From contig URYE01000016.1 of assembly GCA_900551945.1 (NCBI GenBank), positions 1 to 40,839 on the forward strand: a stretch of DNA of 40,839 nucleotides, read 5' to 3'. Shown here piece by piece: positions 8,659 through 16,963 of the stretch. The translations under genes were made by a program, and so were the position numbers. The notes under the pieces are model-generated. The model searched no databases. It saw only the letters and a program-made list of their open reading frames with translations, and was not told the DNA's origin. How positions within the stretch are numbered: the stretch's first letter is position 1; each line of letters starts with the position of its first letter. The DNA comes from an uncultured Eubacterium sp. (GTDB lineage Bacteria > Bacillota > Clostridia > Lachnospirales > Lachnospiraceae).

Positions 8659-8733
8659 ATTTTAAATATAAAGTATGGCAGTAACTTATGGTAAATGTTA
8701 TTAATTCTCATTTGCTCTATCATCTAACTTCAA

Positions 8734-8806
8734 TGATGACCCGACAACGTCGGGTCGAGCAACCAGCGACACAATGTCACATTGGTTGCGGTCACGTTAG
8801 TAGCCA
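8734..8806. repeat. R2 hairpin element, copy A
   Basis: The core runs TGATGAC, then hairpin 1 (GACCCGAC, 3-base loop, GTCGGGTC), then hairpin 2 (GCAACCA to TGGTTGC with an inner GACA/TGTC stem), then GTCACGTTAGTAGCC. A second copy lies at 8907-8982. The sequence left of this copy (about 8669-8695) resembles the left arm of copy B, but no matching right arm was found. It is GC-rich compared with its surroundings. The GTAG beside the hairpins recalls REP elements mobilised by Y1 (RAYT) transposases, but that link is only suggestive. Confidence 0.8.
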
Positions 8807-8835
8807 TTTCATTCCACACTAACTCAACAAAAATA

Positions 8836-9052
8836 GGAAGTATGTCGGTAATTTTGTAGTATATGGTAAAGGCTTAGTAGTTCTTAGTTGGGCTGTATAA
8901 AATCAGTGATGACCGCACACGACGTGCGGTCAAGCAACCAGCGACACGACGTCGCATTGGTTGCGTTCACGTTCGTAGTCATTACCTACTCAGCACAACT
9001 TAGAACTACTTAGCCTTTATCCATCAACTACAAAATTACCGACATACTTCCC
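8836..9052. repeat. R2 copy B inside a 215-bp palindrome
   Basis: The R2 core at 8907-8982 (hairpin 1 GACCGCAC/GTGCGGTC, hairpin 2 GCAACCA/TGGTTGC with inner GCGAC/GTCGC) is flanked by near-perfect inverted arms of about 60 bases. The left arm starts GGAAGTATGTCGGTAATTTT at 8836; the right arm is its reverse complement, ending near 9052. The palindrome ends about 10 bases from the stop codon of the minus-strand SseB-like gene and lies between convergent genes, so it can act as a terminator for both. Such long arms could form a cruciform in DNA. Confidence 0.85.
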
Positions 9053-9062
9053 ATTAATTCCA

Positions 9063-10019
9063 CTACCCTATTCGCTTCATAAGCTCCGCTTTCATATAAT
9101 AGCTTATACCAAGACAGTTAATAATTATCCCCGAAGCTCCAAGTTCATTAATCAACTCTTTAAGCTCACTAAACTTATAAAGCATATTTTCATGGTGTCC
9201 TTCATAACATTTATCCATTTCAAAACCGTCAGTAAATACAGGAACAGCAATAATCTTTTCCCCTTCTTTTTTATCCTTAATCTTATCTGTAAGGTCAATA
9301 AATGGGTGAGATATTTCTATTTGTTCATCAGTTTCTTCCTTAATACAAGGTACCATATATTCAGCATTAGACATAGCCACAAGCATAGCATCTTCACGAG
9401 TCTTTAAAACATCTTTTCGTGGTTCAACCTTGCCTTGCTTTCTAAATTCTTGAAAGAAATTAATCATAGTCTGTTGAAGACCTGGATTAGTCATATATTC
9501 ATCGTTAAAAAATTCACTATAATCAAAAAATTCTTCTCTTGCTACTACAAATGGCGGCTGACCTTTTCCATTTATAAATCTTATATTTTTATAACCATTT
9601 CTGTACATATGTGCAATTTCAGTTTTAAAAAGCTCTGCATTAACCTTTTCAAAATGTGCCGTAAATCCAATATCTTCAAGTTGCTTTTCAACCTGTGTAT
9701 GATTAGTATAATCATATAATATAACTATATCCTTATCTACCATATATGGATATCCCGTTGTTTCACAATATACAATCCAAAGTTGCTCTGTATTCTTAAT
9801 CTTTTCAATAACTATTGGTCTATATTTTTTAAGCACAGCATTAAAATAACCTGAGTCATTAACATTATTCTTCTCATCTGCTGCCTTTATACAATCTGGA
9901 AGTAACTGTGTAACCACTTCAATACTTTCACCCACAGATATTCTATCCATAATACCCGCACCATTATCTTCATCTTGTGTAATATGTCTTAATAAATCTT
10001 GTGCTCGTCTTGCGTTCAT
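9063..10019 (-). CDS. SseB N-terminal domain protein
   Basis: A 318-residue soluble protein. The second half matches the SseB N-terminal domain: AMLVAMSNAEYMVPC (about 216-230), then IAVPVFTDGFEMDKCY and a KFSELKELI helix. In Clostridia this domain is common in uncharacterised cytoplasmic proteins, where it replaces the enhanced-serine-sensitivity protein of E. coli; no biochemical role is established. The first half (1-200) is not recognised and has no membrane segment. A GGAAGG site precedes the ATG. The gene is transcribed alone, with repeat palindromes on both sides. Confidence 0.75.
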   Translation of the reverse strand: MNARRAQDLLRHITQDEDNGAGIMDRISVGESIEVVTQLLPDCIKAADEKNNVNDSGYFNAVLKKYRPIVIEKIKNTEQLWIVYCETTGYPYMVDKDIVILYDYTNHTQVEKQLEDIGFTAHFEKVNAELFKTEIAHMYRNGYKNIRFINGKGQPPFVVAREEFFDYSEFFNDEYMTNPGLQQTMINFFQEFRKQGKVEPRKDVLKTREDAMLVAMSNAEYMVPCIKEETDEQIEISHPFIDLTDKIKDKKEGEKIIAVPVFTDGFEMDKCYEGHHENMLYKFSELKELINELGASGIIINCLGISYYMKAELMKRIG

Positions 10020-10237
10020 AACTTATAACCTTCCCAATTCAATAATAATAAATATACATACTACAATACCATAAATCCCCCCTTCTCGCAACATCTACCT
10101 AAAATTCTCTCCACACTCCCACAAAATCAGCCATAAGCACAACACTATAAAAAAACTTTCCCATCAAACCACTATGGTTATATCATATTTCCTTTATACC
10201 ATTAAACACCCCACTTCCAACTCAACGTGGCTATGCG
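10020..10237. other. C-rich upstream region of the SseB-like gene
   Basis: No gene. The plus strand is rich in C and poor in G (runs such as CCCCCC near 10078), so the minus-strand leader would be G-rich. Any promoter for the minus-strand gene must lie here, but I see no convincing -35/-10 pair. Confidence 0.3.
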
Positions 10238-10417
10238 GGCAAACGAAATGTGAGATATTAGGCTTATATTAACAATAAATGCACCATTTAAAGAACAACC
10301 GCCTATATTTGTATGACAGTAGCGAACACACTTGTTCGATAATGGCATACAAATATAGACGGTTGTACTTTCACTGGTGTGTGCATGTTAATATAATCCT
10401 AATATCGTCCGTTTGCC
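10238..10417. repeat. R1 palindromic element, copy 2
   Basis: The core (about 10280-10384) has the same framework as copy 1: CACCATTTAAAGAACA, a long stem with CTATATTTGTATG, a CGAACA/TGTTCG tip, then TGTACTTTCACTGGTG. The outer arms are specific to this locus: GGCAAACG, GATATTAGG and TTATATTAACA on the left, with their complements on the right (TGTTAATATAA, CCTAATATC, CGTTTGCC, 10386-10417). The right arm ends 7 bases from the stop codon of the minus-strand permease gene, so the element is probably transcribed as its 3' end. Confidence 0.87.
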
Positions 10418-10423
10418 AATAAA

Positions 10424-11284
10424 CTAAAGCACCATAGCCACCAAATCAATCACAATACCACAAAATGCCCCAATAACATAAAGCAATCCAAGTATTTGCA
10501 AACTCTCCTTAACATCACGATTTTCCTTAAATAATACAAGCACGCCAACGCCTGCCCCTGCAAGAAGTCCTGCCATCATAGCTCCAATTGACATAACTCC
10601 ATTAAGATAAAGCTGAGTAAGTACAACAGAAGCTGCACAGTTAGGAATTAATCCCACAAGCGTAGCTATCAAAGGTGCAATAATTGGTCTGTTAAGAATA
10701 ACATTTCCAAGAGTTTCTTCACCAATAAAATAAATAATAGTATTAAGTATAAAAGATATAATTACAATGTAAACAAATATTGTAATAGTATGTTTAAGTG
10801 ATGACTTAACAATACTTTTTTCACAGTGACAATGGTCATGTTCACACATGCCTTCAATATTAACTTTAATTTCTTTAATAACAGGCTTTTTAAATGTTCT
10901 AACAAGAAAATCAATTAAAAATCCCATTGCCATACCAATAACAACTTTTGCTAAAAGTACCTTGACAATAAGACTAACTCCTGCCTGCTCAGAGATAAAC
11001 ACAGGTAACATCTCATCCGATGTTGAAAGGTATATAGCAATAAGAGTTCCTAATGTAATAACTCTACCTGCATACAGATTAGATGCTGCTGCCGAAAATC
11101 CGCACTGTGGAAACACACCAAGTATCGCGCCAAAAAATGGGCCTGCTTTTCCAGAGTTTCTTATAATTCTTTTAGTCTTATTACTCGTTCTATGCTCAAG
11201 ATATTCCATTGCAAGATAAGTAAGAAATAAAAATGGTAATAGCTTAACACTATCTAGTAATGTGTCTTCAATAACTTCTAACAC
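10424..11284 (-). CDS. Ten-TM heavy-metal exporter family permease (putative manganese or arsenic transporter)
   Basis: A 286-residue multi-spanning membrane protein of the ArsP_2 / putative manganese transporter family. It is an internal duplication: FPQCGFSAAASNLYAGR in the first half (about 59-75) is echoed by IPNCAASVVLTQLYLNG in the second (about 214-230), each with a Cys inside the membrane region. A His/Cys-rich loop, CEHDHCHCE (about 147-155), lies between the halves and could bind a metal ion. The start is GTG at 11284 behind GGCGG. The substrate is not established. No regulator or accessory gene is adjacent; the gene ends directly at R1 copy 2. Confidence 0.8.
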   Translation of the reverse strand: MLEVIEDTLLDSVKLLPFLFLTYLAMEYLEHRTSNKTKRIIRNSGKAGPFFGAILGVFPQCGFSAAASNLYAGRVITLGTLIAIYLSTSDEMLPVFISEQAGVSLIVKVLLAKVVIGMAMGFLIDFLVRTFKKPVIKEIKVNIEGMCEHDHCHCEKSIVKSSLKHTITIFVYIVIISFILNTIIYFIGEETLGNVILNRPIIAPLIATLVGLIPNCAASVVLTQLYLNGVMSIGAMMAGLLAGAGVGVLVLFKENRDVKESLQILGLLYVIGAFCGIVIDLVAMVL

Positions 11285-11467
11285 TTTTAATTACCGCCTT
11301 TCTAGCTTTTAAATCTAGCTTATAATTTTCACAAGACGATATTATACTTGAAAACAAAAAATAAAGCAAGACTTTTATTTATATTCTTTTCATATTACTA
11401 TCTATTCATATGTTCATAAATAAATTCTTTTATATTTCAAAAACTTTCTTCCACGACCTTTAACTTC

Positions 11468-12649
11468 TTATCTTGAATACATAATCCTTTCACTGTTAAA
11501 CATTTTTGTAAGAAGAAATACAAATACACCTCCGCATACAATATTAGCTACAACAGTTACAACTATTTGCATTATATTAGCTGAAAATGAAAATATTCCT
11601 ATCATACTCTGCACACTGTTATAAAGTGGTATCAAATACCAGTAAATATCCGTTTTTGCACCATTTCCAAACATCGCAGTAATACCTATTACCATTACAA
11701 TTATCATAAGTGGTGATACTAAAGTTCCCGCTTCTTTTACTGACTTTGCATAAGCTGAAATTACTGAAATCAACGAAATTATAACAATAACTGAACTTAT
11801 AATTACTAAAAGCAACATTATGTAATCACCAACACCATACACATTTGCACTTACATCTGATACACCATCAGCCTTAAGTAACTTAGGAAGTGAAAGCGCT
11901 ACTCCGACAAAGCTTGAACAAGCACTAAGAACTGCGATTACACTAAGGCTTACAATTTTTCCCAACGCAAGCTGTGACCTTTTTATAGGAGTTACTAGAA
12001 TAGTTGTAAGTGTACCTCTTTCCTTTTCTCCTGCAATTGCTTCTGGTGCAAATGCCATACAGCCACTAAAAGCTGTCATTAATAAAAGCATAGGAAATAA
12101 CTGTGAAAATATTTGTGCTGTACTATCTTTATCAGAAGCTAAGTCATACTTAACTTGTGTATCAGCATTTACATCAAATTTGTTAATCATACTACTTTCA
12201 TATTGATTAAGAAATGTAGTTATAGAAACATACGCCATGCTAGACTCTTTTTTTGAAGAATTATAATATATTTCAATCTGCGGTGCTTGTTTTGTCGATG
12301 TTAATTTATCATATTCAGCAACTTCACTGTCGAAATTTTCTGAAAAAATAACTATTATATCTTTGTCTTTATCTTCGATATTCTTTTTCATATCATCAAT
12401 TGAAGTAACATTTTCATACTCCAAATTCAGCTCATCAAAAGCTGACTTTAAAGCCACTGGCATATTTACCACATAAGCACTTATCTTATAATCACTTTCA
12501 ATATTACTTGCTGACTTTCCTGCTTCTCCCATAAATGAATACAACACATATATCATAAGCCCCGGAAGAATAACTGTTGAAAATAATAATCTTTTATCAT
12601 GGAAAAATCTAAAAAATTCCTTTTTTGCTATTGTAATTATATTATCCAT
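11468..12649 (-). CDS. natB: ABC-2 permease, NatB-like
   Basis: The membrane half of an ABC exporter of the NatAB (sodium extrusion) type. It has an N-terminal membrane helix (about 20-40), a large extracytoplasmic domain to about residue 180, then five helices. The cytoplasmic signature EAIAGEKERGTLTTILVTPI (after the second helix) is typical of NatB-like permeases. A longer frame opens at 12706, but the ATG at 12649 follows GGAGAG with ideal spacing and starts MDNIITIAKKEF like its relatives, so it is used (393 residues). It follows the ATPase gene by 117 bases, with a hairpin in between. Sodium is the family's classical substrate, but related pairs export peptides or drugs. Confidence 0.82.
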   Translation of the reverse strand: MDNIITIAKKEFFRFFHDKRLLFSTVILPGLMIYVLYSFMGEAGKSASNIESDYKISAYVVNMPVALKSAFDELNLEYENVTSIDDMKKNIEDKDKDIIVIFSENFDSEVAEYDKLTSTKQAPQIEIYYNSSKKESSMAYVSITTFLNQYESSMINKFDVNADTQVKYDLASDKDSTAQIFSQLFPMLLLMTAFSGCMAFAPEAIAGEKERGTLTTILVTPIKRSQLALGKIVSLSVIAVLSACSSFVGVALSLPKLLKADGVSDVSANVYGVGDYIMLLLVIISSVIVIISLISVISAYAKSVKEAGTLVSPLMIIVMVIGITAMFGNGAKTDIYWYLIPLYNSVQSMIGIFSFSANIMQIVVTVVANIVCGGVFVFLLTKMFNSERIMYSR

Positions 12650-12726
12650 AATTATCTCTCCTATCTTATTAAATACACAAACACTTTTGTATAAACAACT
12701 AAACAAAGTTTGCGCTTACACTAAAC

Positions 12727-12757
12727 TATGAGAAACCCGAAAAATACATTTCTCATA
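12727..12757 (-). terminator. Hairpin between natA and natB
   Basis: TATGAGAAA (12727-12735) pairs with TTTCTCATA (12749-12757) in the gap after the ATPase stop. The tail is weak on the minus strand, so it may be a partial attenuator or processing site that lowers permease expression relative to the ATPase. Confidence 0.4.
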
Positions 12758-12766
12758 ATTAAAAAG

Positions 12767-13534
12767 CTACTCTATAGCAAAGCCTAACTCCCCATATATT
12801 TTAAAGAAGCTGTCTTCTAATGAATTACCTTTCATAACATTTTCAAGAGTATCACACATTACCGTCTTTCCATCAATTATAATTGCAACTCTGTCACAGA
12901 TTTTTTCTATCAAATCAAATATATGACTCGATATAATAATGCACTTGCCTTCATTTTTTAATTCACGCAGAAAGTTGACAACTATTCGCTCTGTAATTAT
13001 ATCAAGCCCATTAGTCGGTTCGTCAAATATAATAATATCAGGGTCATTTACAATCGAGATTACAAGTGAAATCTTCTGTTTCATACCCGTTGAAAGGTCA
13101 GCTACTTTTACCTCGGCAAATTTATCAATACCAAACTTCTCAAAAAGTAATTTTTTTCTTTGTGAAGCTTCATTTGTATCTATGCCATATAATTTTGAAA
13201 AATAATCATATAAGTAGTTAGGCGTAAAAAAATCTTCTAACTTTAACTCACTTGTAAGAAAGCCTATCTTCTTTCTGTAATTGTCAATATCTGTATAAAT
13301 ATCCTTGCCATCAAGTAATATCTGCCCTTGCTCTGGCTTTATTACTGTTGCAATCATTCTAAGTGTCGTAGTCTTACCTGCACCATTTGAGCCGAGTATA
13401 CCAAGTATCTCACCACTTTCAGCCTTAAAAGATACGTCTTTTACCGCAACTTTAATCTTTTCCGTTGTCTTTTCTATTTTTTGTTGTTTCTTTGACAGTT
13501 TAAATGTCTTTTTTAAGTTTCTAACTTCTAACAT
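12767..13534 (-). CDS. natA: ABC transporter ATPase, NatA-like
   Basis: The 255-residue ATP-binding subunit that partners the downstream NatB-like permease. Walker A is GSNGAGKTT (48-56), the signature is LSTGMKQK and Walker B is IIIFDEP followed by TNGLD, with the switch His in IISSHIFD. An insertion rich in Lys and Gln (about 14-28), between the first strand and the usual second strand, fits the NatA/CcmA subgroup. GGGAGG precedes the ATG. It lies 20 bases downstream of a small membrane-protein gene, so the three genes form one operon. Confidence 0.9.
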   Translation of the reverse strand: MLEVRNLKKTFKLSKKQQKIEKTTEKIKVAVKDVSFKAESGEILGILGSNGAGKTTTLRMIATVIKPEQGQILLDGKDIYTDIDNYRKKIGFLTSELKLEDFFTPNYLYDYFSKLYGIDTNEASQRKKLLFEKFGIDKFAEVKVADLSTGMKQKISLVISIVNDPDIIIFDEPTNGLDIITERIVVNFLRELKNEGKCIIISSHIFDLIEKICDRVAIIIDGKTVMCDTLENVMKGNSLEDSFFKIYGELGFAIE

Positions 13535-13554
13535 TTCAAAACCTCCCTTTTATT

Positions 13555-13947
13555 TTATGTAACTTGCTGTTTCATTAAAAGCCTTGATGAAATTCCCATA
13601 AATAGAACTGATAATATAATTATTTCTGATATTATTAAAATAGAATTGCTAGTTGTAAAGTAATGACCTATTTTAAAAAACACTCCATCTAATAGACCAT
13701 TACTATCTCCACTCATAACATCTGCCATTCTACTAAATGACATACAAAATGCAATCCATATAAAAAATAAAAATACTCTCATTTTGTTACCATATCTCAA
13801 TAGCAAAGCACCCATAAGCATTACAAATGAAACCATAAAAATCATAACCATAACACTTACATTTGTGCCAAGCATAAATACAGTTGTATCATTATCAACT
13901 GCCATAATTATTCTTAATACAATTAAGGAAAGTAAGAACATACCCAA
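13555..13947 (-). CDS. Small membrane protein heading the natAB operon; start unclear
   Basis: Four hydrophobic segments in about 130 residues, with no recognised family. The first usual start codon is TTG at 13947, but the open frame continues upstream to 14025 with coding-like sequence (EFRLDNNKKRVYRKSEFIG) that lacks ATG, GTG or TTG. An ATT at 14020-14022 is the only start-like codon at the head of that stretch and has no ribosome-binding site. Either an unusual start is used or the 5' end of the gene has been lost. The 280 bases upstream hold no recognisable gene. It probably works with, or only sits beside, the ABC pair. Confidence 0.55.
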   Translation of the reverse strand: MGMFLLSLIVLRIIMAVDNDTTVFMLGTNVSVMVMIFMVSFVMLMGALLLRYGNKMRVFLFFIWIAFCMSFSRMADVMSGDSNGLLDGVFFKIGHYFTTSNSILIISEIIILSVLFMGISSRLLMKQQVT

Positions 13948-14307
13948 CTGAACAACAAAAAGACCTATAAATTCACTCTTTCTATATACCCGTTTTTTAT
14001 TATTGTCAAGTCTAAATTCAATTGATTATGTTGTATTTTTAGGTTGTAAAGATAGGAGTTTGCGAAACGCCACAAGCTGCATAAACTCTAACTTCTTTGA
14101 TCCTCTATTTTGCAATGCTCCTCACTGAAATAAAAACTTTTATATCTATTTCGCCTAAATTTCAAGGTCTAAAATATCATATTGGGGCTTATTTCTATGC
14201 AAAATACATAAATTAACGGTCAATTCATTTCGCAATTACCTATCTCTCAATAAAAGGATAAGTTCATCAGTACCAAAAACACACTCCCTTTTTCTGCCAC
14301 ACCACTT

Positions 14308-14898
14308 TTATTTTCCAATCAAAATCTTATAAGACTTCCCCTTCGCAAACACCGCTCTTATTTTAGGAAATTTATTAAATAGTGCTACCGTAATAAAGTA
14401 AGCAATAACACCATATAACGAACCCAAAATCAAACTAGCAAGCACATCCGTAGGATAGTGAACTGTAAGATACAATCTCGATATAGATACAAGTGCCGCA
14501 ATAATCAAAGCGCCTGTTCCTTCCTTCTTATACCACATAAACATAGCCACAGCCGCCGCAAAAGAAGCTGATGTATGTCCCGATGGGAATGACCAGTCGT
14601 GAATTGTTGCAAAAATTCCATAAAGCTCTGTTTCTTGCAACGTAGGGTCAGTCACAAAAGGTCTAACTCTGTGATAAAAATTCTTCATCACACCATTACA
14701 CATTATAAGCGATAAAATAAGAGCAATAGCCATAGTAAGCCCTACTTTTCTATACTTTTTAGGTAATACTGTAAGCAACGCAAGTGCCAACAATATCCAA
14801 AAAATTCCTGCATTTCCAAGACAAGTAAAAAAATACATAATTGGGTTTAATACTGGATTGTGTATAGAACCAAACCAGTGAAGTATTTGTAATTCCAT
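14308..14898 (-). CDS. PAP2-family membrane phosphatase
   Basis: A 196-residue membrane phosphatase of the PAP2 superfamily, which dephosphorylates lipid phosphates such as undecaprenyl pyrophosphate or phosphatidic acid outside the membrane. All three signature motifs are present: Lys72 with RP at 79-80 (KNFYHRVRP), PSGH at 105-108 with the catalytic His, and SR at 140-141 with His147 and Asp151 (SRLYLTVHYPTD). Five to six membrane segments surround them. AGGAG precedes the ATG. It is a single gene. The length and motifs fit BcrC/YbjG-like enzymes, but the substrate cannot be assigned by eye. Confidence 0.9.
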   Translation of the reverse strand: MELQILHWFGSIHNPVLNPIMYFFTCLGNAGIFWILLALALLTVLPKKYRKVGLTMAIALILSLIMCNGVMKNFYHRVRPFVTDPTLQETELYGIFATIHDWSFPSGHTSASFAAAVAMFMWYKKEGTGALIIAALVSISRLYLTVHYPTDVLASLILGSLYGVIAYFITVALFNKFPKIRAVFAKGKSYKILIGK

Positions 14899-15071
14899 TA
14901 TTTCTCCTAATTCTAACTAATTATTTTTTATACAAGTACAACTTTTAACATTATAGTAACTGACATCTTCTAAAAATCATGGATTTTCTAATTACAATAT
15001 TATAAATTGTAAAAGTTCACTTCATAATTTATAACTTACATTTTGTACCGATAATTTCATAACGCATAGTA

Positions 15072-15809
15072 TTATTCGGCTTTATTTACACATTCCTTAA
15101 TATAATCATAAATAAGCTTATATGTACTGCGGTCATAATGCAAACCATCTACTGTTTCAAAGCCTTCCTCTTTAAGATAACTATTAGTGTCTATAATACG
15201 CACATCTGATGACAGTTCTTCTTCCATAACACTGTTAAAATCATCAATAACATCGTTTTCAACACTATATCCATGTTGTTCTTCTTTTTTCTCATCAACA
15301 GGATTAACAAGCATATAGAATATATGACAATCCATATCCTGTGCCATTTCATTAATTGTATCTATATACTTTTGTCTACTGTACTTTAAATCATTAACTC
15401 CAAGCCCTATTATAAGTGCTGTATTTTTGTCACATGACTCCTTTATAAGCTCCATTTGTTCTTCAAGATAAGCATAGCCCATATTATTTTTTGCAATAAA
15501 TGTATCTTCATCTTCTTCATAAGCTGACATTCCTACATATCTTGAATCACCTACAAATACATATTTATCTATACTTATTGTGTCTTTATTACTTTTATTA
15601 TCTTTGATACTATTATTACTATTTGTTCCACTATAAGCCATCGTTTGACTATAATTGCTTGTATTATCACTATTTGTACTAAATAATGTCTTTATATCTA
15701 TTATATTTAGAAGATACAAAACTTCAAAAACAATTGTCATTAATCCTATTACAATAAATATTATTTGAATTATTCTATTATTCTTTTTTGATTTTTTATT
15801 GCTGCTCAT
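15072..15809 (-). CDS. Membrane-anchored SGNH/GDSL hydrolase
   Basis: One N-terminal membrane helix (about 12-36), a Ser/Asn-rich linker (about 45-78) and an extracellular SGNH fold. Block I is GDSR with Ser89, block III is GVND with Asn139, and block V is DGLHYD with Asp221 and His224. These give the catalytic triad and oxyanion-hole residues of a serine esterase or acyltransferase. The layout resembles wall-anchored esterases that deacetylate polysaccharides, or acetyltransferase partners. GAGGA precedes the start. It has no close operon neighbour; the next gene upstream on this strand ends 161 bases away. Confidence 0.82.
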   Translation of the reverse strand: MSSNKKSKKNNRIIQIIFIVIGLMTIVFEVLYLLNIIDIKTLFSTNSDNTSNYSQTMAYSGTNSNNSIKDNKSNKDTISIDKYVFVGDSRYVGMSAYEEDEDTFIAKNNMGYAYLEEQMELIKESCDKNTALIIGLGVNDLKYSRQKYIDTINEMAQDMDCHIFYMLVNPVDEKKEEQHGYSVENDVIDDFNSVMEEELSSDVRIIDTNSYLKEEGFETVDGLHYDRSTYKLIYDYIKECVNKAE

Positions 15810-15848
15810 TATTAGTCCTCATTTTCACAAAATAATATCTATATTTTT

Positions 15849-15932
15849 AATAACATTTATTTTTATCAGAAATAACTTACACTCGTTCTGATAAACGCAA
15901 AGCCTTATATTATAAGATTTGCCTTAAGATAA
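15849..15932 (-). terminator. Hairpins after the hom-rnhA-MCP operon
   Basis: Two adjacent stem-loops follow the lipoprotein stop codon: an interrupted stem with GCAAA/TTTGC around 15897-15930, and ATCAGAA/TTCTGAT further along the minus strand. Neither has a strong T tail on that strand, so termination efficiency is uncertain. Confidence 0.35.
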
Positions 15933-15970
15933 TTTGAAAAATGTACTCTGCTAGTTTCTTAAGTTATCCT

Positions 15971-16948
15971 TTACTTATACTGCTTTACATTAGTTATATC
16001 AACCTTTTCAAATGGTACCCAGACATATTTTTCATCTTCTGATACGCCATCTATATCCTTAATACTGCTATTACTTCCAAGCGCTAACGCCGTCTGTATA
16101 AGACTTGTTCCTTGACCAGTAGCTGATTGATATACTGTAAATGCCATCTGCGACTTTTCTATTGCTTCACAACCCTGCTGTGTTGCGTCAATACCAAGAA
16201 TTATAATATCATTTCTTCCTGCTTTTTGACATGCGTTTACTATTCCTAATGCCATTGTATCATTATTGCATATTACAACATCACACTTCTGACCCGTCTT
16301 TAAAAATACATCAAACATTTCCTCAGCCTTTGACTGCTCCCAGTCGGCATGGTCTTCAAATACATACTTGATTTTTTTACCCGAATCATTAAGTGTATTC
16401 TTTACAGCATTAGTTCTTCCCTTTGTCGCCGAATGGCTTGATGGACCTTTAAATATTGCAACATTAATCTCCGTTGATGTTTTCATTTTGTCAAGCACAT
16501 ATTCTGCTTGAAATTGTCCTGCTGTGTATTCATCTGAACCTACATACACATACTTATTAGCTTGTAACCTTGACTCATCTGGTGTTATATTAAAAAATAC
16601 AATTGGTATATCTCCTGCCAATGCTTCAAGCTCTAGTGCTGTGTCTGCATCAACCATATTACACAATATAACGTCATAATTATTATTAACTGCCTGCTTA
16701 ATATGTTCCACTTGCTTTTCTATAGAATTATTAGCATCTAGCACATCTAATTTGGCATTAGACTTTGATGCTGTTTCTTTTGCTTGATTAACTAATTGTG
16801 TTCTAAAATCATCAGCTTGTGCAAGTGTAAAAAGCATTTTAACATTTCCGCTTCCGCCACTAGCAGACGATTGTTTTGTAGCCCCACACCCTGCAATACA
16901 GCCAGATAATAATACAAGACACATAAGTATAACTAAACTTTTTTTCAT
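15971..16948 (-). CDS. Sugar-type periplasmic-binding lipoprotein beside a chemoreceptor
   Basis: A 325-residue substrate-binding protein of the Peripla_BP_4 type (ribose/galactose binding fold). The signal peptide ends in a lipobox with the lipidated Cys at 17 (LLSGC) or 21 (IAGC), followed by a Ser/Gly-rich linker. The mature protein has two lobes joined by hinges, with the fold's usual motifs ([13 protein letters not shown], then [10 protein letters not shown]). No ABC permease or ATPase is nearby. The gene starts 15 bases after the chemoreceptor stop codon, behind GGAGG, so both come from one transcript. The likely job is to present a ligand to that receptor, as galactose- and ribose-binding proteins do for Trg in E. 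coli. Confidence 0.85.
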   Translation of the reverse strand: MKKSLVILMCLVLLSGCIAGCGATKQSSASGGSGNVKMLFTLAQADDFRTQLVNQAKETASKSNAKLDVLDANNSIEKQVEHIKQAVNNNYDVILCNMVDADTALELEALAGDIPIVFFNITPDESRLQANKYVYVGSDEYTAGQFQAEYVLDKMKTSTEINVAIFKGPSSHSATKGRTNAVKNTLNDSGKKIKYVFEDHADWEQSKAEEMFDVFLKTGQKCDVVICNNDTMALGIVNACQKAGRNDIIILGIDATQQGCEAIEKSQMAFTVYQSATGQGTSLIQTALALGSNSSIKDIDGVSEDEKYVWVPFEKVDITNVKQYK

Positions 16949-16963
16949 AACGAAACTGCCTCC

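Noticed and set aside
8734..9052. CRISPR array or integron attC sites
   Set aside because: Only two R2 copies with no regular spacers and no cas or integrase genes; the attC core sites are absent.
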